Below, piece after piece: positions 1 to 12,940 of a stretch of 64,000 bases of DNA. The notes beneath the pieces were generated by a model that worked only from the letters and a program-made list of their open reading frames with translations, had not been told where the DNA came from and ran no database searches. Source of the stretch: Chrysomallon squamiferum. Its lineage: Eukaryota; Mollusca; Gastropoda; Neomphalida; Peltospiridae. The stretch covers positions 22,385,413 through 22,449,412 of the forward strand of contig CM022673.1 in assembly GCA_012295275.1 (NCBI GenBank). Reading direction: 5' to 3'. Numbering within the stretch: the first letter of the stretch is position 1; every line of letters begins with the position of its first letter. A program made the translations under genes and the position numbers.

Positions 1-356
1 AACCTCACCACTAATGTTTTTATGTTTTGTTTTTTTTCTTTTTTAAATCAGGTTTTTGTGCTCTGCTGCACTCTAAAATATTGACAATCGAAGATACCAT
101 TCTTTCTCTTTGACATTTGTTAGGTTTTTAGGTTATAAATTAGACAGATTAACAACTAGAATTTTTTTAACACGTATTCCTATCTTTTAATGGCATATGT
201 TTTTTTTTATTATTGTATTATTTTAATTTTAATTTTTTAAATTTAGGCAGAGAAAAATACAATAAATCAAAAGCCCATGTATTATAACATTAACGACAGC
301 AACAGTTAAATAAATAAATAAATAAATATTCAAGCTAAAGAATCGAAGATGTTGAT

Positions 357-436
<80 letters not shown>

Positions 437-1290
437 ATTTTTATATTAATATTAAGGGTTATTATATGTAAAAGATAATTTAGCAAAAGTATATTAATTA
501 TTCATCGTCACCAATGAATATCAGCATATATGCAATTGTTTATTTGTATTATTCTATTACTAATATAGCTGTAAATGATATTAAATCCTGATAATTAATG
601 TTCTTACACAGAAATTCATTTGAAGTATCAGTTACTGCATTTATGTATTAATACTTTTAAAACAAAATACAAAAATACAAGAAAAGAAAGCAAAAATATG
701 GAAAAAGTAAAAGAATAGAGGAACTCCTTTCCGAATTTCCGTCGTGGCGGATGTATTCAAGTGAAAATATCTGATGCTGATACATGCAACTCGGAAGTAC
801 ACTATATTCCTTTTTATAATTAGTTAATAAAAATAAAACGAGATAGAGAAAATATTATTTGATAAATGTTATTTCTAAAAAAGTGGTTTATAAATTTTCT
901 TTTTAAGGAGAAGAAGAAAATATTTCTTCAGGTGCATGTTTATTTATAGTTCACGCAAACAAATATAAATTATAAAAGAAAAGAATATTAAAAAGTTTTT
1001 ACGTTATAGACACAATGACAAAATAACTACAATTTATCAGTATAATGATAAGATAATATTTGAAAAGATCGAAGATGATAATTATAAAGAAAAAAATAAA
1101 AATAAAATAAATAAATAAATAAATTTAAAAATTTAAAAAGAAATTTGCCGGAAGCAGGCAATAATCTCTAAAAGATTATTTTTAGCAATTCAAACATATT
1201 TTCTTTTGATTAAATAAATAAATAAATATCATTAAATAGTAATTTCATTACAATTAAAAATATTAATAAGTGAAGTACATGAAAGTTTCA
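1..1290. other. AT-rich upstream region of the dipeptidase gene
   Basis: There is no coding signal here. The stretch is AT-rich with short AAAT/AAATA runs (for example 306-328 and 1100-1130) and one long (CT)n array that is listed separately. The first ~1.3 kb probably includes the 5' flank of the plus-strand dipeptidase gene. An open frame spanning the CT array encodes only alternating Arg/Glu and is an artefact of the repeat. Confidence 0.6.
361..436. repeat. (CT)n microsatellite followed by (CA)n
   Basis: About 33 uninterrupted CT units run from 361 to 427 and pass directly into a short CA run ending near 436. It is a simple sequence repeat. On the minus strand it reads (GA)n and yields a spurious Arg-Glu open frame. 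Confidence 0.95.
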
Positions 1291-1320
1291 TTTCCCGCCC
1301 ACTTTAAATACCCTTCTAGT
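1291..1320 (+). promoter_or_regulatory. Putative core promoter of the dipeptidase gene
   Basis: A TTTCCCGCCC motif at 1291-1300 matches the E2F-type consensus. It is followed at once by a TATA-like tttaaata at about 1303-1310, roughly 170 bp before the start codon. The local GC content stands out from the AT-rich surroundings. No transcript evidence is available, so the promoter role is inferred from motif and position only. Confidence 0.35.
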
Positions 1321-1482
1321 GTTTATCGGCCAGAACTACTTTTAAAAGTGTATAAGTTTCAAATGATGAAATTAGTTATTGTTGTTTTTTTTTTTTTTTT
1401 GTGAGTCCTTTTTTGCTGAAATATTGCTAAAATAACTGGATAAGAATAAAACATAAATATAGAATCTTGGTTAATTTGTCTC

Positions 1483-1778
1483 ATGGAGGATTCTGACAGG
1501 AGCAGTTTTCAATCGTTAACATCATCTCAGTTGCTGGTTGGCCGTGCAAAGAAGAAAAGAGTGTTAATGGGTGGTGTCGTCGGTTTCTTGGCTGGCGCCA
1601 TCATAATTGGTATTGCAGTTGGGTTACCTTTGTCGATGCATTCTGCAGATAAAGGAGAATCATTTCTGCTTGGGCCCGATGGGCTGGCAGTAAAACCTGG
1701 TTCTGCTTTGTACAAGGTGATTCAACTGCTGAAAAAATACCCATTGATTGATGGGTAGGTGCAGAATATTTTATAAAG

Positions 1779-1854
<76 letters not shown>

Positions 1855-4800
1855 ATTTTCTTTCTTTCTTTAGTCTTTCTTTCTTTTTTTTTTAAATTTT
1901 AATTTGATCTTCGGACAACCAGATTTACAAGGCATTATTATTTGGGTTATATTTTATTTTTTTAAAGATTTTCGGTGGCGGGTGTTAAAGGGTACTTTTG
2001 TGGATTAAAAGATTTAAAGAAATAATCAAAATGTATTCTGCACACTTCCAAGTTATGATTTATTTATTTATTTGTTTGCTTTTTGTTTTGTATTATTATT
2101 TATTATTTTATTTTAAATTTTTTATAGTCCACCCTTAATGAATTGAAGATAAATCGCTCAAAACAGTAAATTTATAACTAGACATAAAGAATTTTATTTG
2201 TACAATCAGGGGTGAAGTATTTCAAATAGTATTTGTGAGTAAATACATTGTATTTTTTTATTTTATTACAGTCACAACGATTTGGCACTGCAGTATAAAA
2301 GACATGTTAAAAATCAAGTGTACAGCACGAATCTATATAACGACATGCGAAAGAAATGGAAAGATATTCAGACTGACATACCTCGTTTACAAACTGGAAG
2401 AGTAGGAGCACAGGTATATGTATATATATAAAATTATATGTTTATGTATAGAATGTAATTGCTTTAAAACAAATACCATTCAGCAGCTTCAGCCTTAATA
2501 ATAATAATACAGAGTGTGTTTAATAGCAGATGTAGTTAGTAGAATTGAGAATTGTAAACTTTCTTTATTTAACTGTAATGTTTACAGATACGGCCTGAAG
2601 CTTGATTCCATTGCAGTTCCTCAGTTCCTGTATCATACATTACCTCCAACACTGGTTTTCACACTAGCTTTCATGTCATTGGGAAAGACAAGATGAAAGA
2701 TCTTTTGCTGCTAATGAATAAAAGTAACAGGAATTTTTTTTTTCCATTAATAATAATAATAATAATAACAATAATAATAAATGTATTTGACCCCTAATAT
2801 TATTTAAAATTAAAATATACTAAAACAAGTATTTTGCTCTGATTACTTGCAGTTCTGGGCTATCTTTGCTGACTGTGACTCACAGCATAAGGATGCTCTA
2901 CGTCAAGCCATTGAACAAACTGACATCATAAAGAAGATGATTAAAAAATATCCCAATGTCTTCCACTTTGCTATAACAGCACAAGGTAGATCTCTTTCTA
3001 ATTTTATTTGACATAATTTGTTTTTATAATTAGAATTTCCATTACCTTCCTGAATTAATTTTTTTAAACTTTTATTTCCCATAAATACAGATAGTTTATA
3101 AAATATTAATCCTCTTACAAACAGATTGAAACAATGATTCAAGTCGGTTCCTGCTATATCATCCATAAACAATTATTGTTTGGTCAAATTATACCAATTA
3201 AACTAATTATTACAAATTTTTATTTTTGTTCTGTAGACCTTAGTTTATCTTGAAACAGAGCTTGCAACATTTATTTATTCACTCACTCGCTCACTCACTC
3301 ACTCACTCATTTATTTATTTATTTATTTTTAAAGTAACAGTTATTTCTATTCAGTCAGTATTTATCTTCATAACGAAAATATTATATCTTGAGGTTAAAA
3401 GCAGAAATAAAATGTTAGGAGATATTGCAAATATGAACACAAAACACTTACACCTCCAGAAATGTATTAAAATACATAGAATATTGTAGACAGTCCTACA
3501 TCAAAAATATTCTTTACTTTTAAATGTGAAAATAATATAATTTTCTTTAATTTTGATGTAGGTATATTGGATGTGTATAAGAATGGAAAAATTGCAAGTC
3601 TACTTGGTCTAGAGGGAGGTCACTGTATTGACAGTAGTCTGGGAACTCTGAGGATGTTTTATGATCTTGGAATTAGATATATGTCATTAACACATGACTG
3701 TAACACACCCTGGTAAATGTGTTGGTTAATACATTAACATTTACACTGATGTTATAAAATATATTGCAAATCTATTGGTATATGCTACAACATAAACTGA
3801 AGAAATATAGGTCTCTCTTGCAATATATATATATTTTTTTGTTTGTTTTTTGTAATTTGTTATGAAAACATTACAAATATAAAGATGATAATATTCCTTG
3901 ACACCTAAAATATTTTTACTTAATTCCTTTAAATACTATTTTTGTAATAAAATAAAAAATTAAATAATAAAGGAATACGTATTATTTCATCTACAAAATA
4001 AATTTGAAAACTAGTAAAATACAATATTTATTTTTCTAAATATATATTTAGGGCTGAGAGCTGGATTGTGGACACGAAAAACACCTCTGAATTTGATGGG
4101 TTAACATCATTTGGTGAGGTAAGTTTGTGTTATTATTAGTAGCTGAGTTTTTTTTAGGTTAGGAGATGCATGGAACGGAAGATGACAAAATAAAATTTTA
4201 AAATTACATGTTTACATTGGTTAATGGATAACATGTCACTTCAGACATATTACATACACAGCTACCACTCAAAGAGGACTTACCAACATTAAGCATGTCA
4301 TCATATGACCAATCAAAAATTGCAGTGGAGCAGAAATGTTTACAATTAGTAAAAAAAAAACGTTTATGTATTTCTTACTGAGTGTGCAGACATTTTAATA
4401 AAATTAATGAATTTTGCTAAAGTAGCTGTCAACTTTATCCTGCAGTATGTCTGTATCTAGACCAGATGTCACCATGCAATTTTTTTCATCCTCACTTAAT
4501 TTGAAAATTTCTGATCACCCAAGAAGTTTCTGCTAGATATGACATCATTAATTCATGCAGAATTTCTTTTTATAAACTGGTATATATCATGGACAGCTGA
4601 ACTTCATAAATCATTATATCTCAATCTATATGGAACATATGAAAAAAAACACCCAAAACTAATAAAAAAATACATTGATAAAATTTGATTTTATTAGAAA
4701 TAAATTAATGGACTTGATTTTTATCATATCAGTTAAGATAAGTTAATATAAAGTGTGTACAAAAGCTGTTTTATATTGTGAAATACCTGTGTTACAGAAA

Positions 4801-6844
4801 GTTATAAAAGAAATGAATCGACTTGGAATGTTGATTGATTTATCTCATGTGTCAAAAGGGACAATGAAAGATGCTATTATTTTGTCAGCTGCTCCAGTTA
4901 TTTTCAGCCATAGCTCTTCCTTCTCTGTTTGCAATCATCATCGCAATGTGCAAGATGACATTCTACAGATGCTGGTAAATCGCTATTTTTATTCACACTG
5001 TAATTATGTCTGTGCCACTTTTCATGTATTTTTAATGCTTTTTAAGATAGTTTGAAAGTTAATATTTAAGGCAACTTGCTCTCACAAAAAGTACATAATT
5101 ATAAACATTCTTTTTTATAATTTGGTTTATAGTCATTTATTATTTTTTAAAGTATTATTAATAAATTATTTGAATTATCATTATTATTTATTACAATTAC
5201 AGAAAACCAATAAAGGTATTGTGATGATAAATTTCCACAGTGATTACATCAACTGTCCACCAAATAACCAGTCTAAAACCACACTGAACCAGGTTATAAG
5301 TAAGTATCAGTTACTTTCTGAATCAGTAACTAAACCTACACTGACCCGAGTTATAAGTATCAGTTACTTTCTGAATCAGTGACTAAACATACATTGATCC
5401 AAGTTATAAGGAAGTATCAGTTACTTTCTGAATCAGTGACTAAACATACATTGATCCGAGTTATAAGGAAGTATCAGTTACTTTCTGAATCAGTGACTAA
5501 ACCTACACTGGTCTGAGTTACAAATAAGTGTTACATCCTACACTAAGATATGGGTTGAAAGAAACAGCTCTGTATAATGACTTGGTGTAAACATAGTTCA
5601 GTGATGTAGGACTAATCGTGTTAAGGCATTATGTAAACTATAGTTTTTCTACATATATATTACTGCTTGATTAATTTTTGACAAATAATTTTCATTCTTG
5701 TTCCACATTTAATTGCTTTCAGAAATTTTTATAACCTTCCTATTTTCATTAATGTTATATCTTCCATATTGTAATATAGTTTATAATTCACAATCCTAAA
5801 GAGATGAGATAAATGTATGCAAAATATGTAAATGCTATTTGTATTAATTTATAAGAAGAGTTAATATGCCATTTTATAAGTTTTCTATAAAAAGCATATT
5901 TTATCCAGTATTGATCATGAAACCTGAATGAATTTACCAAGATATTTGCTGCAAATATGAAATAAGAATTTTGATTCTTTACTGAAAATGTATTGTAGAA
6001 ATAGTCCTATCTGTAATTTTCAGATCACATTGAATACATCAAGAATCTGATTGGAGTTGACCATATTGGAATAGGGGCCAATTACGATGGTACTGAAAGG
6101 TTGGTAAAACATTTTTTTAAAAATAGGTTTTTAAAAAATCAACAAAAAAACAATATATATATATATATTAATGTTTTGAGTATCTGTCACAATTTCACAT
6201 TGTATTTGCATGTTTCATTATGTCACTTATCTATTTGTGATATTTTACAGGCTGCCAGAAAACTTGGAAGATGTCTCTAAATATCCCTACTTGTTTACGT
6301 CATTGATGGCCAGGGGATGGTCTAACGAAGATCTCATGAAAATAGCTGGACAAAATTTTATGAGGGTTTTCAAGGAAGCTGAAAAGGTAATAGTTCATTT
6401 GGTGGAATAATGCCAGAAAATATGTTTGATCTCTTTGCAAATGAAACATGTTTGATTTCATAATTTCCACTGTACAGCTTTATAGCATAGCATTTTAATT
6501 TTCACTTTTTACTTTTAAAGAGTCATTTCACTATTCACGTAAAGTAATATGGTAGATAATCTCAAAAATATAGATGTTGTTTAATAAAACTATTATCACC
6601 TCCAGATAACTTAATAAATTATCAAAATTTTGCATGGTTATAAATATTCATCCACATTTTAAAAAAGACAAACTGTTGGAAGAATTAATACTGTTTATGC
6701 ATTACTTAATTATGAAAAAAATGCTTTCATTAATAAATTTATTACTGTTAACAGGTACGAGATGAAATGGCCAACATTCATCCCTGTGAAGATCTTATTT
6801 CGGAGTCATCTGTAGCTAATGAAACATGCAGAACACCATTTTAA
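1483..6844 (+). CDS. DPEP: Membrane dipeptidase, peptidase family M19 (DPEP1/2/3-like), 10 coding exons
   Basis: This is a zinc metallopeptidase that hydrolyses dipeptides and, in vertebrates, cystinyl-bis-glycine and leukotriene D4 at the cell surface. Exons by GT/AG and frame: 1483-1754, 2272-2413, 2853-2985, 3562-3712, 4052-4118, 4798-4974, 5203-5299, 6024-6099, 6251-6386, 6755-6844, giving 446 aa (human DPEP1 is about 411). The N-terminus has a basic cluster (RAKKKR, 21-26) then a hydrophobic segment at about 27-50, so a type II single-pass anchor is likely. Family motifs are all present: HND at 92-94, EGGH with bridging Glu200, LTHDCNTPW with His227, DLSHVS with His272, FSHSS with His293, Arg304, and LEDVSKYP near 376-383. 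The 21-residue His272-His293 spacing equals that of renal dipeptidase. The protein ends in NETCRTPF without a hydrophobic GPI signal. Asn366 in GANYDG replaces the Asp of DPEP1; as I recall, DPEP2/3 also have NYDG. The ATG has G at +4. Confidence 0.95.
1791..1850. repeat. (TG)n microsatellite in dipeptidase intron 1
   Basis: About 30 TG units follow a short (TA)n run starting near 1778. The array begins only about 35 bp after the exon 1 donor site at 1755. It is intronic and in the sense orientation (UG)n, a sequence type known to bind TDP-43/CELF-like proteins. No effect on splicing can be claimed from sequence alone. Confidence 0.95.
5288..5530 (+). repeat. Minisatellite of ~55-60 bp units made from the exon 7 / intron 7 boundary
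   Basis: Four to five imperfect copies share the core TATCAGTTACTTTCTGAATC preceded by an ACTGAnCC(A/G)AGTTATAAG-type sequence. The first copy begins inside coding exon 7 of the dipeptidase gene (…CTGAACCAGGTTATAA) and includes its real 5' splice site at 5300. Later copies carry decayed versions of the same donor (ATAAGTATCA, ATAAGGAAGT twice, ACAAATAAGT). The array therefore arose by tandem duplication across the exon-intron junction. Confidence 0.9.
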
Positions 6845-6924
6845 TGCACTTTTTATTATTGTTTTAGTTGATCAATAATTAAAACAATTTTACCAGAGAA
6901 AACTTTTGTTCTGTCAAATAGCTC

Positions 6925-6930
6925 AATAAA
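6925..6930 (+). terminator. Candidate polyadenylation signal AATAAA of the dipeptidase gene
   Basis: This is the first AATAAA hexamer after the stop codon at 6842-6844, about 80 bp downstream. A second AATAAA lies at about 7016-7021. In such AT-rich DNA the hexamer is common by chance, so the assignment rests on distance from the stop only. Confidence 0.4.
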
Positions 6931-9896
6931 TTACATTATTATTATTTTTTAATATATTGATCTTAAATGACAAAAAACTAAAATAAAATAATAATAAAAT
7001 GCAGTGTTTTTCAGAAATAAAGTGCTGTCATAAAGTTTTATGAAGAATAGCCACATTTTTGATGCCAAATTTTTCATCTAATTCAGATTTTGTATTGGTA
7101 CCTTCACATTACCATTTAATTTGTTGAGTTTTGACAGTGGAACGTAAATAGTAAATAATTTTTATCTTTTTCATTTAATCTGTTTTTGACACTGATTATA
7201 TATTTTCATTGGTTTGAATGTTGTGAGGTGTTCATAGTGTCATCATTTTACTTTACTGTTTTGCTGTCAGAATTAAAATGAATATTTTTGCTTCTGTTTA
7301 ACAGCATGTTTTGTATATGTCTGTACAATGTCTCGAATACATTAATGAAAATATTCTTATTCTAATTTTTTTTTTTATATCCATATATAAGTGAAGCTTA
7401 TTAATAGTTGAAGGGTTTAGAGATGGCAGAACAAGGGTGGTTGAAACAGACTAGCTAGACCATTAAAATTTTACGTGTAGCATTAACAAGAGATCTTGTC
7501 TTGTAGCAGGTCCTCTAAAACATTACTGTAAAAAGTATACATGATATAGAAATATCACTGAACTTTTACTTCACAACCAAATGAAAAGTTATTTCTTTTG
7601 AGTATTATATTTAACCGTATTAGAAACAAACTAAGATATGCATGATGAGTTATAAATTATTTGTTATTTCTATGTTTTATATTTGATTGTTTTTATATAA
7701 TTTCAAAAAAAACAAAACAAAAAACCCCAAAGACATACATAAAAATAACAGATGGATTTTTGGAAATTGAAATATAACTAAAATATCCAGAGAAAATATT
7801 TGACTTCTTATTAAGAATGAAAAAAAAGAGAAAAAGTCAAAAAAAAATTTCAAATCTTTTATATGACCACAATGAAAATTTCACTACAAAAATATAATAT
7901 CACTCCTTAAATCCATTAGATCATTTTAATTTCCTTGTATCTCAAAAATAATCAGTATTCCATTAAACAGAATTAAATTCGGAACTTAAATTTCACCTTG
8001 CTTATTTACAAAATCTAAATATTTTCAATTAGCCTATGCACCCAAGAACATGACCAGTGCAAAACAAATCCATGTAAAAACAAACTTCACAGCCAACATG
8101 ACTGAAGAAGTAATTGCATTGGCTGACAAACACGCTTTTCATGTAATTTTTGTTTCTTTACATTATATTTAGCTTTCCTTAAAATGTTTGAAAGACTTCA
8201 TCTTTTACACTGACACAAATTGTTCTTTGTAGATTGTACTTCAGATGTTCAAATCTGCTTTGAGTAAAAAGATGTTTTAAGGTAATCAAGGTGAAATTCA
8301 AGATGTCATAACATAATTGTTCTGATCAAATAATGCCCTAAATACAAACATATAAAACAATGCATTTCATACTATACCTGTGTTTGATGTTAGCACTGCC
8401 TTACTTTAAAAACAAAATCATTTTAATATGCATACAGTGATGATCCCATCTCATTTTTAGAAAAGATTTACTATTTTAGATGAATATTCAGTAACCAGCT
8501 GAATATTTAACTTACTTTGTATGTGTACAAATCTTTTACAAATCACAAATTACAACAAGAAAAAAAAAGAAGTAAAAAAGTTAATTTTTTTTAAAAATCC
8601 AACAGCATGTCCCATAAATAAATCAGTTTAAAATTAAAGTAAAAATAGACTCTTTAAATATTTTTATATACTGAATGACTAATTTAGATCTGACCCATTA
8701 CTGTACAACTTATAAGTTAATAAATTTGGCTGATACCAAAACTAATCTAAAAGAACTTATTTTTACAAAAGTAATAATAATTGAGAAAATGTTTAAAATA
8801 AGATTTAAAAAAAAAAAATGAAGAATTTAAAAAAATAAATTTCAATGTTCTTTTATCAATTTTTTTTACTTATTTGTTATTTATGTTAAAATATATCAAA
8901 ACTGTTAATGTGGAAAAATATATATTCATATTAATATTTGTCATTGTCTATATGGATGTTACTGTGTTTGTCTATTTAAACAATAATAAAAATAAATAAT
9001 GAAAATGAAGTTAAAAAAAAGTTTTTTCAGTACTTTTATAATCTAATGAAGCATTAAACACAAAAGTAATAAATGAATAGGAAAAAATTATTGATTAAAA
9101 TCAAAACAATTTAAACAGATTACATTACAATCTGATATTCTATATTGGAACAAGATTTCTCAGCATTCATTCTATGTACGCACAATTCATAATCTGATAT
9201 TAAGGAACATTCATATCAGTATTTGTACATCATACAAGGCAGATAAATGTGGATGGCCAATCAAAACACATGACACATAAATTATATTTTCCAATCACAG
9301 CAATAACAACTTAATAAGCCAGTTACAATCAGTCAGCTAGATTTTGTCAGTCATACTTACACACAAGAGGAAACAAAAATTAAGCTCACAATTCTAACTT
9401 TCTGTTGCATTGAAACATAACATGAAAGACAAATGCTAAAGTTTATTATGTGAAATACGCATAAATATGTTAATTGTTATGTTATTATCTATTAAGAGGG
9501 ATGATGTGAATATAATTACCATTTAAATTAAAAAAACTTGTTATGTAACTTTTCTATTAAAACTGCTTTATACATAATTCTGCAACTGCATCATAATAAT
9601 CTAAAAGAAAGAAAAAAATAATAATAATACCTAAAATTAAAAATTAGTGAAAAAGAAATGCTAAAATACATTTAAAGAGACAGTAAAGCTTTAAAACAGT
9701 AAGTTACATAACCTTGAAATTCGTAAAATAACTAAATAAAATACATTTAAAGAAACAAATGAGGCCAAAGAAATATAAATTCTGATGAAAGTTATTTATG
9801 TCACTGAAGTTTTATAAATGATTACCATGACAACTGGTAAAACTGTCAGGCACTGTGGAATTATAATGAATTTTGAGAATTTGAAAATTTAATTTA

Positions 9897-9927
<31 letters not shown>

Positions 9928-10320
9928 TAGATATAGATATAGATATATAAAACAAATAAAATAAAATTCAGAGAAAATAATAATTTAAAATAATTAATAT
10001 TTATGGAATCCTATAATGAAGCATATACACTTAACATTGTTACTGTTTAACTTGACAGAAATTGTATATATCACTAAATATATATAAAGTAATGTATATA
10101 TTTTAGAGCCCTGATGGCTATTAGAGATTGCTGTTGTTTATATTAAATGCTTTATTTTTAATATAATAATCTTATGCTTGAACCCAAGAAAGGGCATTTG
10201 AGCAGTTCAAAGCTATTATACAACATACATGATTTGACTTCTCAATAAAGATTGCTGTATTCTTTAAATTATTATTATTATAATTATTATTTTTAACAGC
10301 TTTAATAAAAAATATGGATG
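6931..10320. other. AT-rich spacer, no gene seen
   Basis: No open frame with coding character on either strand. Contents are A/T runs, short AAT/AAAT tracts and a small (AT)/(AGAT) tract near 9908-9945. Part of it may be alternative 3' UTR of the dipeptidase gene upstream or of the convergent SOAT gene downstream. Confidence 0.5.
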
Positions 10321-10520
10321 CAGGGCTTTTCCCCCCAGTCATTTCTCCCCTGCTGATTTCCCCCCTTGGTAATTTCAACCATGACAATTCCCCCCTTATC
10401 TAGCTGTTTTAACTGTCAAATATTCAGTACAAGAGATCAATTTCTTTGGCATGGTAGGCAGGGGGAAATGAACCAGGCGGAATTGACAAGGGGGAAATAT
10501 CCATGCGGGAAATGCCCTAG
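10321..10520. mobile_element. Small inverted-repeat (MITE-like) element with C/G-run units
   Basis: The left end reads CAGGGCTTTTCCCCCC. The right end, read on the minus strand, is CTAGGGCATTTCCCGC. Between them, units of about 16 bp recur: ATTTC/AATTC followed by a run of C on the left half (to about 10400), and the complement, GGGGGAAAT/GGAATTGAC, on the right half (from about 10460). The ~200 bp unit is a GC-rich imperfect palindrome in AT-rich DNA with no coding potential. It looks like a short non-autonomous element or foldback; no clear target-site duplication was identified. Confidence 0.55.
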
Positions 10521-12940
10521 AAGCAAAAAGATAAATACAGAATAGTCAGGGAATCAACTTACATTATAAATTTTATCATTATTAAAAAGTATTATAAAGC
10601 AGCAAGTACGTAATAACAAAATCAATTAAAGAAGTTATATATCAAGTAAACAAATAGCAAAAATTACCTTGATAATATACAGTATATCTTCATTGTATGG
10701 CTTAATGATATATGTTATTAAAACTGTGTATACAAAATAATTATTACAAACAAAATGATCCACCGTAATATTAATAAATACAACAAAAAAACTCTACAGT
10801 ATTTACAAGTCTGATTCCTACTTCACAATTACAAATTAATAGTAAAGGTTGGTTCACACTGTAACTTGTCACTGCATGACTAAAACCATACTGTATAAAC
10901 AAAATAATATTAGATGCATAATACTGTCACATGAGGTGAACCAGTAAGACCAATATCTTAGTAAGCACATTTTAAGCTTAACTTTTCAGTATGTTAGTTT
11001 GAAAATAACAATGGCTGTTTTTATAACAGAAACAAAAAACAAAATTACAACAAAGTATGCTTAAATCAAACCTCATATTAATTACATTCTTATGCGATCA
11101 TCAAATGTGCTGTTGTAAGAAAAACAAATAAATCAAATGTGACGTAAGTGCAAAGATGCACATATTTACATAAAATTGTTAATGTTTTTGGGCAAAAGTC
11201 AAACAAAGAACCAAACAGAACTGACCAATTTTTTAAACTGTTAAACGTTCAGTGGCAAAGTTTTTTGGTTTTTGTTTTTGTTTTTTGTTTTTGTTTTTTT
11301 GTTAGAAGAGAAATGGAAACCAAAAATTGTTAAGCAAATTTTCAGGTATATTTTCATATTATTATATTTGAAGAAAATATAAAAAATGTAACTGTTATTA
11401 ATAATAAGATATATATAAAAATGTATCATGAATGTTACTATTAAACACACAAGTCCACTGGACTATCACACTGATATAAATTTATTTAAAAGATATAAAT
11501 ATTTAGTATTGCTTTTTTCAAGTTATGTTTTAATAAATATTTGTCACAGAATTAAACAATTAAGAAATCTATTTTCATTTTCACAAGTACATGAGTTTGT
11601 TTTAACCTAATTATTTTCTTTAAAATGGACAATACATAAGAAGTGCTAAACATAATAATTAAATATTATTAATACATAAAATATAATATCTTTTTATTCA
11701 CCTGACAAATTTTTTAATTTACTAACAACAAAATATCACCTATTTAGTCAATTAACCACTGATTGTTATCTACTGATTTATCCAATGATTACATTTTCTA
11801 ATTTTATTTATTTGTCAATACATGATCTGTTACTTACATTTCAAATGTTAATCTATCCATTTTACTGTTTAATAAATTGCTTATAAAAGAGTTTTTTCAA
11901 TTCACACATTTTGAAACAAATGTATTTATCCACAATTCTGCTATAATCCTCTTTTTTTTTTTTTTTTTTTACAAACAACGTTAATGTGGTGTGTGATATA
12001 TTTCATATTAAATGTTAAAAACAATAGCTTTAATATACAATTTGATATAACAAAAACATCCATCAAAAAACTATAAAAATTATGCTGTTCATATTATTTG
12101 GTACTTTAAAATAATAGTTGTAGAAATAATTTTTGTAAATGTCTGAAAAATACAGAACTCTGATAGGCACTGATACTGAGTGAAAATGAAATATTCTTTT
12201 AAAAAATGTTTAAATTATTATTATTATACACCTTTGTAACCATACATGAACAGAGTAGATAATATTATTTCAAATAAACAAGCAAAATTTTTGATTTGAA
12301 ATTTGAATAATTATCATTTTTTTTAATTATTATTACTTATAATAAATTGCCTATCTCACAAATGTGTCATCTTGAAAGACATGTAAAATAATCTCCAATC
12401 AGTCAGAGATTGTGCATTATCACAAATAAAATCTCCCATAAATAAAAACTAAAACCAATGAAATGAAATCAGCTCAGCTGATAAAACTGCATAAATGATG
12501 TTTCAATTTATATTTACATGATGTCTGATAATGCACAATCAAAGCATTTTGCATTATTAGTGTTTGTGTGCATGGATGTTTGTGTAAAATAGAGAAAGGC
12601 AAGTTTATATTAAGAATATACATATATTATAATATGCAAGTACATATTTTAATTGTCCTAAATTTTTTCTCCTGTATGAATCAAACAAATTCACAAAGGT
12701 GTGGATAATATCAATACTAATTAAATATGCTATTTCATCTCTGTATTATTTACAAATCTGTTCAAATATGCAGAAAATTAGTATAATGAAATGGGTTGTC
12801 TCCCTTTGAAATGAAAATGCATCATCCTAACTTAAAATAAATATAAATACTAATATAAAAAATAAATAAAAATAAAAATTGAACTGTTATTGCTGCCTTG
12901 GCTGAATTTGGTATTTCAATAGTGACCTAGTAGAATATTG
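10521..12940. other. AT-rich spacer between convergent genes, no gene seen
   Basis: No coding signal on either strand. It holds only poly-A/T and short simple tracts, such as a GTTTTT/TTTTG-type tract at 11268-11300 and a T run near 11953-11970. It could contain the distal 3' UTR of the minus-strand SOAT gene. Confidence 0.45.

Noticed and set aside
229-486. Arg-Glu repeat open frames over CT/GA arrays (also near 32.7, 55.3, 56.1 and 57.5 kb)
   Set aside because: They are direct translations of dinucleotide repeats with no flanking coding sequence.
4753-5055. Single-exon open frame extending beyond the dipeptidase exon
   Set aside because: Only 4798-4974 is exonic by splice sites and family alignment; the extensions are intron read-through.
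10915-10940. TAATACTGTC as a possible miR-8/200 gene
   Set aside because: Only the seed region matches; the rest of the mature sequence and a hairpin partner are absent.
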